Positions 34,774 through 45,218 of a stretch of DNA of 64,000 bases are shown piece by piece. The notes under the pieces were generated by a model that saw only the letters and a list, made by a program, of their open reading frames with translations, searched no databases and was not told the DNA's origin. The stretch covers positions 52,371,695 through 52,435,694 of the forward strand of contig NC_012872.2 in assembly GCF_000003195.3 (NCBI RefSeq). The letters run 5' to 3'. Made by a program: the position numbers and the translations under genes. Source of the stretch: Sorghum bicolor (taxonomy: Eukaryota; Streptophyta; Magnoliopsida; Poales; Poaceae). Numbering within the stretch: the stretch's first letter is position 1; each line of letters opens with the position of its first letter.

Positions 34774-35117
34774 AGCTTATGTCAATTCACATTGTGTAAT
34801 TCACATCACAAAAAAATTTAAAAAAGTTTGATGTAGACAATATTTCAGGTTGGTTATGCTCAATCATCAACCATGTCTGAAAACACACTTCCAAAAAGTA
34901 CTTTGGCTCATATGGAGTCCTAAAGTGCAAGGATTAAACAACATATTGCCTACCTAGTGATGTAAAAAAACAAAAACTACCTAGTGATTTAAATTATTTT
35001 GCCTTGACTTTACCACAATATTGCCTGGTCAAAATATGTTTAGTTGCTTATTCCCAATGCGGTTCAGTAATCAATCACCTTCATCTGTTGGCTGAGATCA
35101 CCAGCTGCTAACTACCA
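34774..35117. repeat. Direct repeat flanking the captured filament-like fragment (right)
   Basis: Partner of 33,033-33,396. Both copies begin after AGCTT and end at AACTACCA, then diverge completely. No protein-coding potential. They are not LTRs: no 5-bp target duplication or primer-binding site was found. Confidence 0.85.
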
Positions 35118-35329
35118 TCCTCCAAACCAGATCCGCATCACACCACCTCACGCTCAGCCCCAGAAACAAAAAGGCTTGCTGTAGAAATGTGCCAAAATAC
35201 CCTACACATGTCAAACAAAAAAAAATCCTAGGTCAGGACGACCTGAACACCCCTCACCAAATTGCAAGGAAAAACACCATGCAGATAACGCACACCTGCG
35301 ATTTAGTGTGGATAAGAACTAGGGCAGCT

Positions 35330-36615
35330 GCCTTTGATTCCTCACTGAGCCACTTCTCTTCGCACAAAAACTATGTTCAAATCCATCGAATCTCACCGAG
35401 AATCACTGGAGATGATAGGGGATCCGGGCGGGATGAAGGGGATGAGGGGAACGTGAGGCGACGAAACTGTGCGGGTCGAGTTGCCTTCAATTCCTTACTG
35501 ATCAACCATACAAACTATTATAATTTAGAGGGCAAGATATTTCCTTACTGTATTCTAAAAAACTAGCACCAATAAACTGATCAACCATACGAACTATTAT
35601 AATTTAGAGGGCAAGATATTTCCTTACTGTATTTTACCTCAAAAATGGCTCTAAAGTTCTAACTAAACAGCTAGCACCAATAAACTGATCAACCACATAC
35701 GAACAAGTTCGTGTTCACAATGGATCAGAAGTTCTGAAGACCTGGCAGACCAGCACCAGTGCAGCGAACTAATCAACCATATGAACAAGTTTTTCGTACT
35801 AATCAACCATATGAAAGTATAGTTCAAAATCCTCCTATTATTGCTGATTCAGTTTATGAACAGGGCCGCCTTGCAGTCCCACAAGAGACGATAGCTAGAA
35901 GTCTAGAACAAAGCATCACTCAAATGCCATAACTACCAATACTAGGTGATTACCTCCAGAAACACACGTGTGAGTCAATTGTCAATAAACCCGACGACAC
36001 AGTACTTTTTTTCACACGGAAAATCTACTTTTAAATACTAGGAAAATCTGCACGTCCAGGGGAAATTGACACTGACCCATCTTAATTTTCCAGTTTGATT
36101 ACCATGATTAGCGACGGCTTCTCCTCTTTCCTATCACCCCAACGATGTACTCAATAATCATCAAATTTGCATGAACAATCTACTCCTACGCGACGGAATA
36201 TGGGGCTGGCTCTGCTCACCGACAGAGGAGGACGCGATGGCGGAGCCGCAGCCGAAGGTCTTGATGCGCGCGTCGACGATCCTGCCGGAGCCCTCGTCGA
36301 CGCGGATCTGCAGCTTCATGACGTACTGTGTCGTCGGGTTCAATCCATCGAAAAATCTCACCGAGAATCACATGGGATTATGGGGGATCCAGAAGAGGAT
36401 GAGGGGGGAGGGGGGAAAAAGCGAGGGCGACAAACCTGTGCGGGAGCAGGGTCGAGCTGCCCCTTGATTCCTCACCGAATCCCTTCTCTACACAAAACCC
36501 TATGTCAAATCCATCGAATCCCACCGAGAAAAATCAAGCAGAGAAGATGGGGGATCGAGGAGGAAGAAGGGAGGAGGGGGAGGGGAGGGGTGGGCGACGA
36601 ACCTGTGCGGCATCC
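35330..36615. repeat. Subterminal repeats of the MULE right end
   Basis: A ~125-bp motif occurs three times (about 35,335-35,475, 36,335-36,460 and 36,465-36,615). Landmarks are ATCCATCGAATC, CACCGAGAA, GGGGGATC, a purine-rich stretch, and CCTGTGCGG. Separately, 35,499-35,650 holds a ~79-bp tandem duplication (GAACTATTATAATTTAGAGG). ATCAACCATA recurs several times up to ~35,815. These may be transposase-binding subterminal repeats or the debris of captured promoters. Confidence 0.65.
36220..36323 (-). pseudogene. Captured ISU1-type Fe-S scaffold exon
   Basis: The minus strand encodes VMKLQIRVDEGSGRIVDARI then KTFGCGSAIASSSV. This is the central segment of the mitochondrial IscU/ISU1 iron-sulfur cluster scaffold, including the conserved Cys of FGCGSAIASSS. 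The upstream GAPACGD Cys motif is missing; the fragment begins at the codon before VMKL. At the other edge the native exon end is kept (GTCG|GTGAGC), with an intact splice donor at the position expected after SSSV. It is a single captured exon near the right TIR. No flanking ISU1 exon was found. Confidence 0.75.
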
Positions 36616-36853
36616 AGCAGAGAGGACAGCCCCCGAACCTGCAGCAGTGGGGATGAAATGCGGTGTGGAAAACTGACGGGCGCGGTTACCAACGTTTGAA
36701 ATGACAAGTCCAGACATGCCAATGACATGTGGGGCCCGCGGTTGTCCGCATGCTGCTTTGCAAAATAGGCGCGACGCAAAACGAAACTAGAAAAAAACGA
36801 GTCGCCGAAAACGTCGGCTCGCTGCGCTCGTTGAACGTTGCGCGTGGGAGATT

Positions 36854-36907
36854 GGAGTGCGCGTGCAACAAGTTAATGGCACGGCCGGCCAGAAACAAGT
36901 CTTTTCC
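36854..36907 (-). repeat. MULE right terminal inverted repeat
   Basis: The complement starts GGAAAAGACTTGTTTCTGG and ends GCACGCGCACTCC. It pairs with the left TIR as described there. The 9-bp TTTTAAATT duplication follows immediately (36,908-36,916). Confidence 0.8.
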
Positions 36908-36924
36908 TTTTAAATTTAACTATA

Positions 36925-39900
36925 TCTACTATACAACTAAAAAGACTAAAGAGTGGATATTGTTTTGGTGCGACATTTTAGTGTGTGCTGCGTTTGCACA
37001 GCATGGCGATGTGGCCGTCCTTGCGATGATATTCAAGGAAAGAGCTACAAGGAAACGCTCCTGTGATTCAGCCTCCGGTGTCTCCTCTGCCCAATCAGTG
37101 CTCGGTAAAAGGGAAGGGGGAGGACATGCTCTCACCGTGATTTCTCTGCGGTCTCTCCACTCGCAATCCCATCGCACACTCTCTCGCCGCCACCACCAAG
37201 TCGAGAAGGAGAAGGATCCATGCCTGCCGATGCCGGGGGAGAGACGATGAGGATCTCGTCCTCGCCCGATGCACACCCTCCTCTTCACGGCCACCGGCGA
37301 GAGGCCATCGCAACCCGCCGCCGAGAGAAAGGCGAGAGGTCGTCGGCTCGTCGCTACCCACAACCCTCCTCCTCAGCAACCGCCTGAAGAGCAGGTCGTC
37401 ACCACAGTCCACTGTCGTCGCGTCGTCGTCATTCAGGTCCACCCACAAGCTGTCCTTCCCCTCGATCGTCGTCCTCCTCCTCTTCTCTCTGCCTTCGTCA
37501 CACAAGCAGGTGTCGGCGGCATCGGCGGTGTAGTCGCTTAGCACGGGGGTTCACCCATCGTTGAGGCCACAACAACGGTCTGATAATGAGCAGAACAACT
37601 TGAGATAATAATAGTATAGTACACCAACTCTAACTTTAGGCCGCTTCCTCGATTGCCCTCGTCGGCCGCTTGCAGGAGCCTCGACCCCCACGTGAGTAGG
37701 ATCTAGGAACAGCATGAACGCATGTTGTCCTCTTAGCCAGGGTTCATTGTTTAACATGCAGATTCACCAAGTTATCTGTTTGATGATATCTTAGATTGGT
37801 ATATCACAAGTTTTGCCTAGCGTCTATGATTTGTTGGGCAGTAGTAGAATTCGTTTGGGAAGTAGTACAAAAGCAGCAAGAGAATATAGTTGCCAGCATT
37901 TCCAAGTCTTTACCAGCCAAACTCATCTCCAATTCCTGAAGGTTCTGCATTAACAGGTGATACGACATGTTGCTATTTGTGTAAATACTTTTTGTGGCAA
38001 TACCAAGAACAAATAGAAAAAAAAAACTTGTTCATCATAGAGGGATGAAGAGGACCTTATGTTCTGTTAAATTGGCAGAATATCTTATTCTTCCTTGCAC
38101 TACTTTTTTTGGAGAGAGTGTTGGAAGAGGAGCATAAATATCTGTCAAGAAGAGAAATACTCATCATAGAAAAGATCCAACTCACTTTCAGACAAGATCT
38201 AAATAAATAGGATTAACAGAACGTATACTGAAAACAGTGTGCAATATCTTTTCGTTCAGCATTGATACTTGTCGATCCTGTTTTAGATTCAACTGATCTC
38301 TTTTCAAGATTGGATAATAATGTGCATGAACCCCAAATCGAATATGGAAAGATGTCATGATGAAGAATTCAGTTCTCATTTATCCCATGAAGTTTTCCCT
38401 AAAATGGCTAAGAGAGAATGATGTTTATGCTTGAAATTGTTTAGCATGTTGATTATAATTTGGTAGGAGATTAGAAAAAATTGAATTTCTGGGGCCACAG
38501 CTTCACGTGACGACAACATGTTCTTTTTAAGATTAGAAATGCATTAACAGGACAAAGTGGTTTACCTGTCCTCACTATTAGATTCTAATCACCACAAATG
38601 TAATTCTACTTTATTTATAGAGATGCGCTGTATGCCTAAGGTTTTAGAAAAAATGGGTTTTGAAAAGCATTACTTTGCTATTACGAAATGACAAATTTTT
38701 GTTGCTTGTATATTTAAAATAACTTTCTAGATGTGTATCTTTTTATCGGCTTTAACCAACTTCCGATTTCTATCAAATATTTAAAACTGCGTAATCTATG
38801 TCTATTTTGTAATTATCCATTTGAATGATCTTGTTTTGCCTTTTATTTTTGGTTTGCACAGATTTTGGAACACACTTCTGGTTCCATGTGCTCAGCTCAA
38901 ATGGCTGCCACTGAATCCATTGTTTTTGTTTTCTACTAGCTTCAATTGCATATTGCACGTCAACTGTTGGTGGACTGAAGTTCCTAATCCTAGAAAACTC
39001 AAGTTTGACCATGTTAACAACAGTGAGCTTTTTGTTGATTTTTAGCAGACTGGATCATCGTTAACTTATTTAAATCAGCTCTTTTATTCAACAACTAATC
39101 CAATTTAGTGCTATTGATTTGTAATGATTATTGCTCATGAACTATATGCAATTTATAATGTGTACACTGAATCAGCATACTATGACTGAATTGGTCAGTT
39201 GTCCATTATTTGTCCTATCTTTAGAAATTTGGTATATTAGTTGCAGACTATATGAAATAATACCTTAGACAAGCTAGGAGTTGTTTAGCCAATTCAATTA
39301 ACATGTGAATTATTGAACTGCATAATTATCTGCCTTTTGAAATCTTTCGTTTGTGTTTGCAAGCTGACACCACTCACATGTATTTCATCATCAGTCAGTT
39401 ATTTTAGTTGCTCCACCATCTCTCCAGTTACCTAATATGAATTGTATTTGTCATCATTACACAATTTAATACACCTCTGATAAGCATCAAGGCCGTCGCG
39501 TGCCATCAAGGCGTTGGTTACCAGCTGCAGTCCTACAAATATTAGCACTCCATTTGCAGGTAAATTCTATGACTGCTGGATAATTGGCATGATTCTCTTT
39601 TACTTTTGAGTTCCTGATATATGCCCATTGATATATACAGCTGAGAAAATCTTATTTGGTGCACATGATAAAATATGGGAGCTAAATTTGAGGAAAACTT
39701 TCTAGATGATTCTTAAATGAAAGCTGATATCTGAACTTCTTTCCAGAATCATGTTTGTATGGACAGAGGAGCAGTGCATTCTCAAACATATAATTTGCTC
39801 ATGAAACTAAGCAATTAAAAAACCAGCCTGTACTTAATCATGGTCCACTAATTGTTTAATCCATGGAATTGTAAGCAATAAATTCCCAATTTGACTATGA

Positions 39901-41401
39901 ACTATATGTGGATAGGAGAAATGGCAGCCATGGCCTTTAGATCTGGCAGCTTTGCAACAGAGCAGTGGCAGCCATGGCTTGTCCAACTTTATGAAATTAG
40001 CATATTAGTGAGCATCGGATCTATATGTATCGTCAATGAAAATCCTTTTAACATTACATGGGTTTACTCCTAAGTTTCATAGAATCCATAGATATATCTT
40101 TTTTATTTAAGCAAAATATCAAGATCTCTGAATCGCGAGTCAGCATAATCTTGTCTTGTGATAATATGGACTTGCTACTCCTTTGGTACACTATATTTTA
40201 CCCCAATTATATGTGCATTAGTTATTACTATGCATTAAGCTCCGAAGTACTATTCTCTGAAATAACACTGGAAACACTGATTTTAGTACAAGGACAAAAT
40301 TATATAGTACTAATTTGTACCTTGAAGTACAAAACTAGAAACATTGTTAGGCTTGGACCATTCTTAGTGGCACAGAAAGATAGAAACATGTATCAATTAT
40401 TTTTACAGAAAAACCTTGCAGGGAGGAGTCACCTTAGTTATTTTCATGTTGTGTGGGATGAGAACAAAATTACCATTCATTGATGATGATTATAAAGCCC
40501 AGCTGTGATGTTCTATAGGTAACTTAATCTCCTTAATTGGCCAACTGAATTGCTATCTTTACTGGTGAAATACACTACAACAGAGAATGCCAAATTCTTC
40601 AAGCTCTTCATCTACAATAACAATCTGATTATAAAAAAACTAATCAATATCAATCTAGATTTATCCTTGTGAAGTTTTGTAGACAATTTCAATTCCTTTG
40701 AGGCTCATCTATTAGACGTTTTAATTCATGAAAGACGATAGGAATCAGATACTAGACAAGAAATGGTGGGAAATACAGGAGCAATGGTCACCAAGTTGCT
40801 TCATCACTTACAGTTGGACAAGTTGGTTAAAGAGAAACTTGTAATCAGGATCAGTAGATATCTTACTCTACAATATATTTCTAATTAGCTACTGAGACCA
40901 AAGATAAGGATCCATGGATAGGAGTTTCTCTGGTGTTATTTTTTTTCTTTTAGTTAGTTGTATAAATATGCTTCACCAATCAAAATAATTCCTGTTATTG
41001 AGTTGTTTGCAGCTATATTAACCAACACGAATCTGAAAAGGGATGTGGGCAACTTCCAGAAAGGGATATTAGATGTGGCTCCATTGGTCCATACGAGATC
41101 TAGAGCCAATATTCATCGATCCTTGTTGCACACTAATTTTCTGAGGGTATCATATTTTTTTCTTTATAATCATTAGTTACCATAACAATTAAGTTAATTG
41201 TTCATGCGTGATGAGTAATAGTTTTGGGTAAACAGAATGTTAGATCCTACTCCAAATACTTTGTCACGGTGTTATTTTTTTGTTGCAATGTATGCGCATA
41301 TAAGAATTTCAATAGGACAAATTGCTATCTTATCATGCGATCTATGTATTTTTAGTGTAAATGTTTAGTTATCCCGTAGCAACGCACGGGCACGCTACCT
41401 A

Positions 41402-41402
<1 letters not shown>
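36925..41402 (+). mobile_element. Non-autonomous Helitron, 4.5 kb
   Basis: The 5' end TCTACTATACAACTAAAAAG follows an A. The 3' end has a hairpin CCCGT-(8)-ACGGG (AGCAACGC loop), then CACGCTAC and the terminal CTAG, followed by T. TC at the start, a GC-rich hairpin just before CTRR, and insertion between A and T define Helitrons; the CCGTnGCAACGCACGGG hairpin is common in grass elements. No Rep-helicase gene is present. Positions 36,960-37,550 are GC-rich and exon-like but no protein was recognised. The rest is AT-rich and non-coding. Confidence 0.7.

Positions 41403-41443
<41 letters not shown>
41403..41443. repeat. (TA)n microsatellite
   Basis: About 20 TA dinucleotides immediately after the Helitron end. 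They probably expanded from the TATA target site inside the Stowaway-like MITE. Confidence 0.9.
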
Positions 41444-41449
<6 letters not shown>

Positions 41450-41628
41450 TGATGATATCAAGTAAGACAGTAAGTATCATTAAATTTGTCACAAGATCCA
41501 TTTTATAATACATATTTGGTGAGATAAATATTATTAATATTTTTTACATCTATATTTAACTACATTTAAGGCACTTTATATAACTACTAAAAATACATTT
41601 AGAATTGTAATATTTTTCTGGACACAAG
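41444..41628. mobile_element. Right piece of the split Stowaway-like MITE
   Basis: The sequence carries family landmarks (GTAAGTATCATTAAATTTGTCA, TAGAATTGTAATATTTTTCTGGAC) and ends GGACACAAG then TA. Its complement aligns with 12,477-12,510: CTAGAAAAGAATACAATTGTA against CCAGAAAAATATTACAATTCTA. Bases 36,917-36,924, between the MULE duplication and the Helitron, are the intervening MITE sequence. Confidence 0.7.
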
Positions 41629-42871
41629 TAGTAATAAGCAGTCTTAAGTGAGTCAGATAGATCCCCTTTTTTTAGAAACTCAGTTAGACCTTAATTGTTT
41701 ACGGAGTATTAGAATTAGAAAAAAGTTGAGAGCGGAGCTCATAAGCATGAGCGGAGAGAAGTCCCAAGCTAAATGTGCCAGAGACCGAGACGCACGAGAC
41801 TCGTGCCAAGAAGAAAGCGGTCCCTCGTGCGCGTAGCCTTTTGTTCTTTTGCCACCGTCCTACGGTGACGTGCTGGTTCTCATTCCACGTGTTGGGCGCT
41901 CGCGCCTCGGATCGTGCAATGCCGTCGCGTCGCGGGCCAAAACCCTATTTTTTAAAGCCAACCGGACAAGCGGGACCCACCGTTCGCCTCTGCCGAGAGC
42001 CTGCGAGTTTTGACGGACGGGGGAAAAGCCACGGCCACCGTTGCCGTGCTGTGAAGCTGGGCCCAAAAAAAGACGTCCGGAGTTGAGGCTCCTCACGTGG
42101 GCTCACTGACCTGTGGGTCCCAGTGCCCAATGCCGTCATTGGTGCTCCAGACGGAGAAATGGAGTGGGGGCATTTGCGTAACTTGGCCGCTCGAATTCTT
42201 TTAACGGAGGGCGAGGGGCGCACCGCGCACGTGGCGCACATGGGCGCGCGATGCGGTGTGTGCTGTTCGGCCGTCGCGAGGACTACTAGTCTACTACTAC
42301 TTGTGCCGCGGGCCCCGCGGCATCTGTTTTACTACCACGGTACCGCAGGCGCAGGGGGCCGCGCGGCACGGCTCGTGTCGCACTGTTGCCCGCTCGTCAC
42401 GTTGCCAGCTTAAAGGCCACAAACACGTGGCAGCGCTGATAGCTGGTGGGTCATTTTCGGCGTTTCTTTTTCGCTCGCTATCTTGCCCCCATTTTTTCTG
42501 GAAAGATGTTTGCGTCGTTCACGCAAAACAGCTAGTACTCGTTCATGTGTCTTGGCCACAAGAGTTCCAGGTGTAAATTGTGCACCGTACCGCTCTGTCA
42601 CTATGCTACAGTATTTGTTATTTATTATAGTTACGAAGTCCTAAATAAATTAGAATATATTTGGTTGTGTCAACAAATCTTAGGTTTAACTAACTAAATA
42701 TATAGTAAAAGAACGAACTAATATTTATATTTATGACATAAATAAGCATCATTAAACTAATTACATATGATATTTTCTTAAAAACCTATTATTACAAATA
42801 TAAGCAATGATATTATGTTTATAAAATTAATCAAACGTGACATTATAATTTATTTCTTGATATGCTCGTAA
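41629..42871 (+). promoter_or_regulatory. GC-rich region with four CACGTG G-box/ABRE motifs
   Basis: CACGTG occurs at 41,886-41,891, 42,094-42,099, 42,228-42,233 and 42,424-42,429, two of them as ACGTGGC, the classic ABA-responsive element core. Other ACGT motifs lie nearby (TGACGTG near 41,865). No coding sequence is recognised between 41,775 and 42,576 despite open frames. 42,600-42,870 is AT-rich and empty. It may be the distal promoter of the PP2C gene that starts ~2.8 kb downstream. That link is inference. Confidence 0.4.
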
Positions 42872-43098
42872 GAGCAACTCCAGCCCAAATCTCTAAATTA
42901 AACCCTTAAACTTTTATTTATAGGCTATGATAAAAAAAGGTAGGGGCTCAAATTAAGACCCAACTCCAATGGAAAAAACAGACCAAGTTCTTATCTCATA
43001 TGGAACCCACCTGTCATTGACAAATGCTCCATCAACTCTACCATTTGTAATTCTTGTCTTGATTTAAACATACCATTTGTAATTCTTGTCTTGATTTA

Positions 43099-43341
43099 GG
43101 CCTTGTTTAGTTCCAAAATATTTTGCAAAATCGACACGACAGCTTTTTCGTTTGTATTTGACAAATATTGTCCAATTATGGACTAACTAGGCTCAAAAGA
43201 TTTGTCTCGTCAATTTCGACCAAACTGTGTAATTAGTTTTTATTTTTGTATATATTTAATACTTCATGCATGTGTCTAAAGATTCGATGTGACGGAGAAT
43301 CTGAAAAATTTTGCAAAATTTTTTGGGAACTAAACAAGGCC
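43099..43341. mobile_element. Tourist-type MITE with TTA duplication
   Basis: Begins GGCCTTGTTTAGTTCC and ends GGGAACTAAACAAGGCC. Flanked by TTA at 43,096-43,098 and 43,342-43,344. The terminal repeats are nearly perfect, so this copy is comparatively young. Confidence 0.85.
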
Positions 43342-43508
43342 TTATGGGTGGGGAGAGGAAGGTGGGTGGGACCCACTGGATAGGGGGTTCTAGATTTGAG
43401 GGGGTGAATCTATAATTTGGGAGGACATGAAAAATGGGAGCCCAAGTAGGAGGTGGGTTGAAGTTGATTTTTTTAAGATCAAGTCCAAAGATTTAGAATA
43501 GGGACTTG

Positions 43509-43995
43509 GGCCTTGTTTAGATGCGAAAAGATTTTGGATTTCGTTACTGTAGCACTTTCGTTTGTTGTACTTTTGTTTGTTTGTGGTAAATATTGTCTAA
43601 TCATAGACTAACTAATATTAAAAGATTCGTCTCGCGATTTACAGGTAAACTGTGTATTTAGTTTTTATTTTTGTTTATATTTAATGCTTAATGCATGCGC
43701 CGAAAGATTCGATGTGACAGAGAATCTTAAAAACTTTTTGTTTTTGAGGTGAACTAAACAAGGCCTTGTTTAGTTCCCAGAAAATTTTGCAAAATTTTTC
43801 AAATTTCCCTTCACATCAAATCTTTAGACGTATGCATGGAGTATTAAATATAGACGAAAATAAAAACTAATTGCACAGTTTGGTCGAAATTGACGAGACA
43901 AATCTTTTGACCCTAGTTAGTCTATGATTGAACAATATTTATCAAATACAAACGAAAGCGTCACTATTTATATTTTGCAAAAATTTTAGAAAGCC
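43509..43995. mobile_element. Two fused Tourist-type MITEs
   Basis: The first runs 43,509-43,765 (GGCCTTGTTTAGATGCG to GAACTAAACAAGGCC). The second starts on the same GGCC (43,762) in opposite orientation and decays at about 43,995 (AAAGCCTTGTTTA). The shared GGCC suggests insertion of one element at the very end of the other, or recombination between TIRs. Confidence 0.75.
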
Positions 43996-44151
43996 TTGTT
44001 TACGAGGTTGGTTGAAAGTTGCTCTAATAGCATCCATGAGACCACGACCCTGAGACGACATATGGCCATCCCACCATGGGCAGCGGCACACGGGACACGG
44101 CAGGCCAAACCTGACAAGCAAGGCGATGACGAGCCGTACAACAAAAACCTG

Positions 44152-44392
44152 GGCCTTGTTTTAGTTCATCTAAAAAGCAAAAAGTTTTCAAGATTTCTCG
44201 TTACATCGAATCTTGTGGCACATGCATGAAGCATTAAATATAGACGAAAACAAAAACTAATTACACAGTTTAGCTGGAAATCGCGAGACGAATCTTTTGA
44301 TCCTAGTTAGTCCATAATTAGATAATATTTGTCACAAACAAACGAAAATGCTACAATACCGAAATCCGAAATCTTCTCGTAACTAAACAAGC
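44152..44392. mobile_element. Tourist-type MITE in the proximal PP2C promoter
   Basis: Begins GGCCTTGTTTTAGTTC and ends CGTAACTAAACAAGC, with the standard core. It ends ~830 bp before the PP2C start codon, just where the very GC-rich leader region begins. Confidence 0.8.
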
Positions 44393-45218
44393 AGTGCGCC
44401 ACCTCACTAGTAGGGTACAGTCCGCTCCTTCCTCAGTTCGCTGTCCTGCCCCCCCCGCGGGCCCCGCCCCCGTCTCCACGCGCCCCTCACCATTCATCGA
44501 CACGCGCCCCCGTAGCCCCGCCGCTGCCGGGTGCTCGCGGCGGCGCACCCGATCCCCGCGGCCCCCGCCCCCGCACCCGCCCCCGCGCCTCCCGTCCCCA
44601 CTGCCGCGGCCTCGACACCTGTCACCCACACGCGCGCGGGCACACGGCGAGTGCACGTAGCTTTCCCTCCCTCTCCCTCTCCCTCGCCCCGTCGCCTCTC
44701 CCTCCTTTCTGCCGGTAAACTCCCGGCTCCCGAGCCGCAGCCGCAAATTACCCACCTCGACGTACCCGACACCGGCTGCCAAATCTCCATCCGCTTCTTC
44801 CCCGCTCCCGCTCCCCAGGTCGAGGAGGGGGCTGCTCGCCACCCGCCTTGCTCGCTACACTGCACGACGCTCTTTGGTGCTGGTGCCGCTACTCTCCTTC
44901 CCGAGTTCCTGACGACTCACGAGGAGGGCGTTGCCCGCCTGCCTGCCCGTCTGTGCTTTGGCGATTCGGGCGCTTGGGCTTGGACTCGGATCCGCGTGTG
45001 CCTGCCTCCGGACGCGCGCGAGGTTCGGGCGCCGGATTTGGGGACGGATCATAGCAGATCTGGAGGCACATGAGGCGGCGGCGGCGAAGGGGTAGCGGGA
45101 GCGGGAGCGATGCGGTGCTTCTGCGAAGGACTTGAGCCGGCCTGGGAAGGTGATCCTGGAGGAGGTGGCGGCGGCGGCGGCTGCGGAGGCGGAGGGGGAG
45201 GAGGAGGTTGGAGGAGGG
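44393..45218 (+). promoter_or_regulatory. GC-rich leader of the PP2C gene with upstream ATGs
   Basis: Extremely C-rich leader sequence typical of grass genes. No clear TATA box. Upstream ATGs occur at 45,070 (a 21-codon frame, MRRRRRRGSGSG..., ending at 45,135) and at 45,110 (a frame running past the main start). A longer N-terminal frame without ATG extends upstream of 45,219, so the first in-frame ATG was taken as the start. The other open frames here are compositional. Confidence 0.5.

Larger units (their letters stand above)
12538..36907. mobile_element. 24.4-kb Mutator-like element (MULE) with internal amplification
   Basis: It is delimited by 54-bp terminal inverted repeats (12,538-12,591 and 36,854-36,907) and a perfect 9-bp duplication TTTTAAATT (12,529-12,537 and 36,908-36,916). 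Nine bases is the hallmark of Mutator-superfamily transposition. Inside are a FAR1-type MULE transposase gene (plus), a convergent Ulp1-type protease gene (minus) and fragments of PPR, filament-like and ISU1-like host genes. A ~4.53-kb internal unit is present three times. Taking one copy away leaves ~14.1 kb, the likely ancestral length. MULEs carrying Ulp1-like genes are known in plants (for example Kaonashi-type elements and melon CUMULE). Assignment to a named family here is inference. Confidence 0.9.
42872..44024. mobile_element. Harbinger-type MITE containing nested Tourist MITEs
   Basis: The ends GAGCAACTCCAGCC and GGTTGAAAGTTGCTC (imperfect inverted repeat GAGCAACT) are flanked by TAA at 42,869-42,871 and 44,025-44,027. 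Three GGCCTTGTTTA-family elements have inserted within it. A 28-bp direct duplication (TACCATTTGTAATTCTTGTC) lies at about 43,040-43,098, just before the first nested element. Confidence 0.6.

Noticed and set aside
33033..35117. LTR pair around the filament-like fragment
   Set aside because: The direct repeats can be trimmed to TG...CA ends. There is no 5-bp target duplication, primer-binding site or polypurine tract, and the content is a host gene fragment.
37095..37544. Protein-coding gene inside the Helitron
   Set aside because: Open frames exist on both strands because of GC richness, but no family could be recognised and no splice structure was convincing.
41775..42576. Several open frames between the split MITE and the PP2C gene
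   Set aside because: They overlap on both strands, share no known domain, and match promoter-like GC-rich DNA with G-boxes.
45132..45218. Longer N terminus for the PP2C (MSRPGK...)
   Set aside because: That frame starts at TTG. The first in-frame ATG is 45,219, and MEDV fits the family's usual start.
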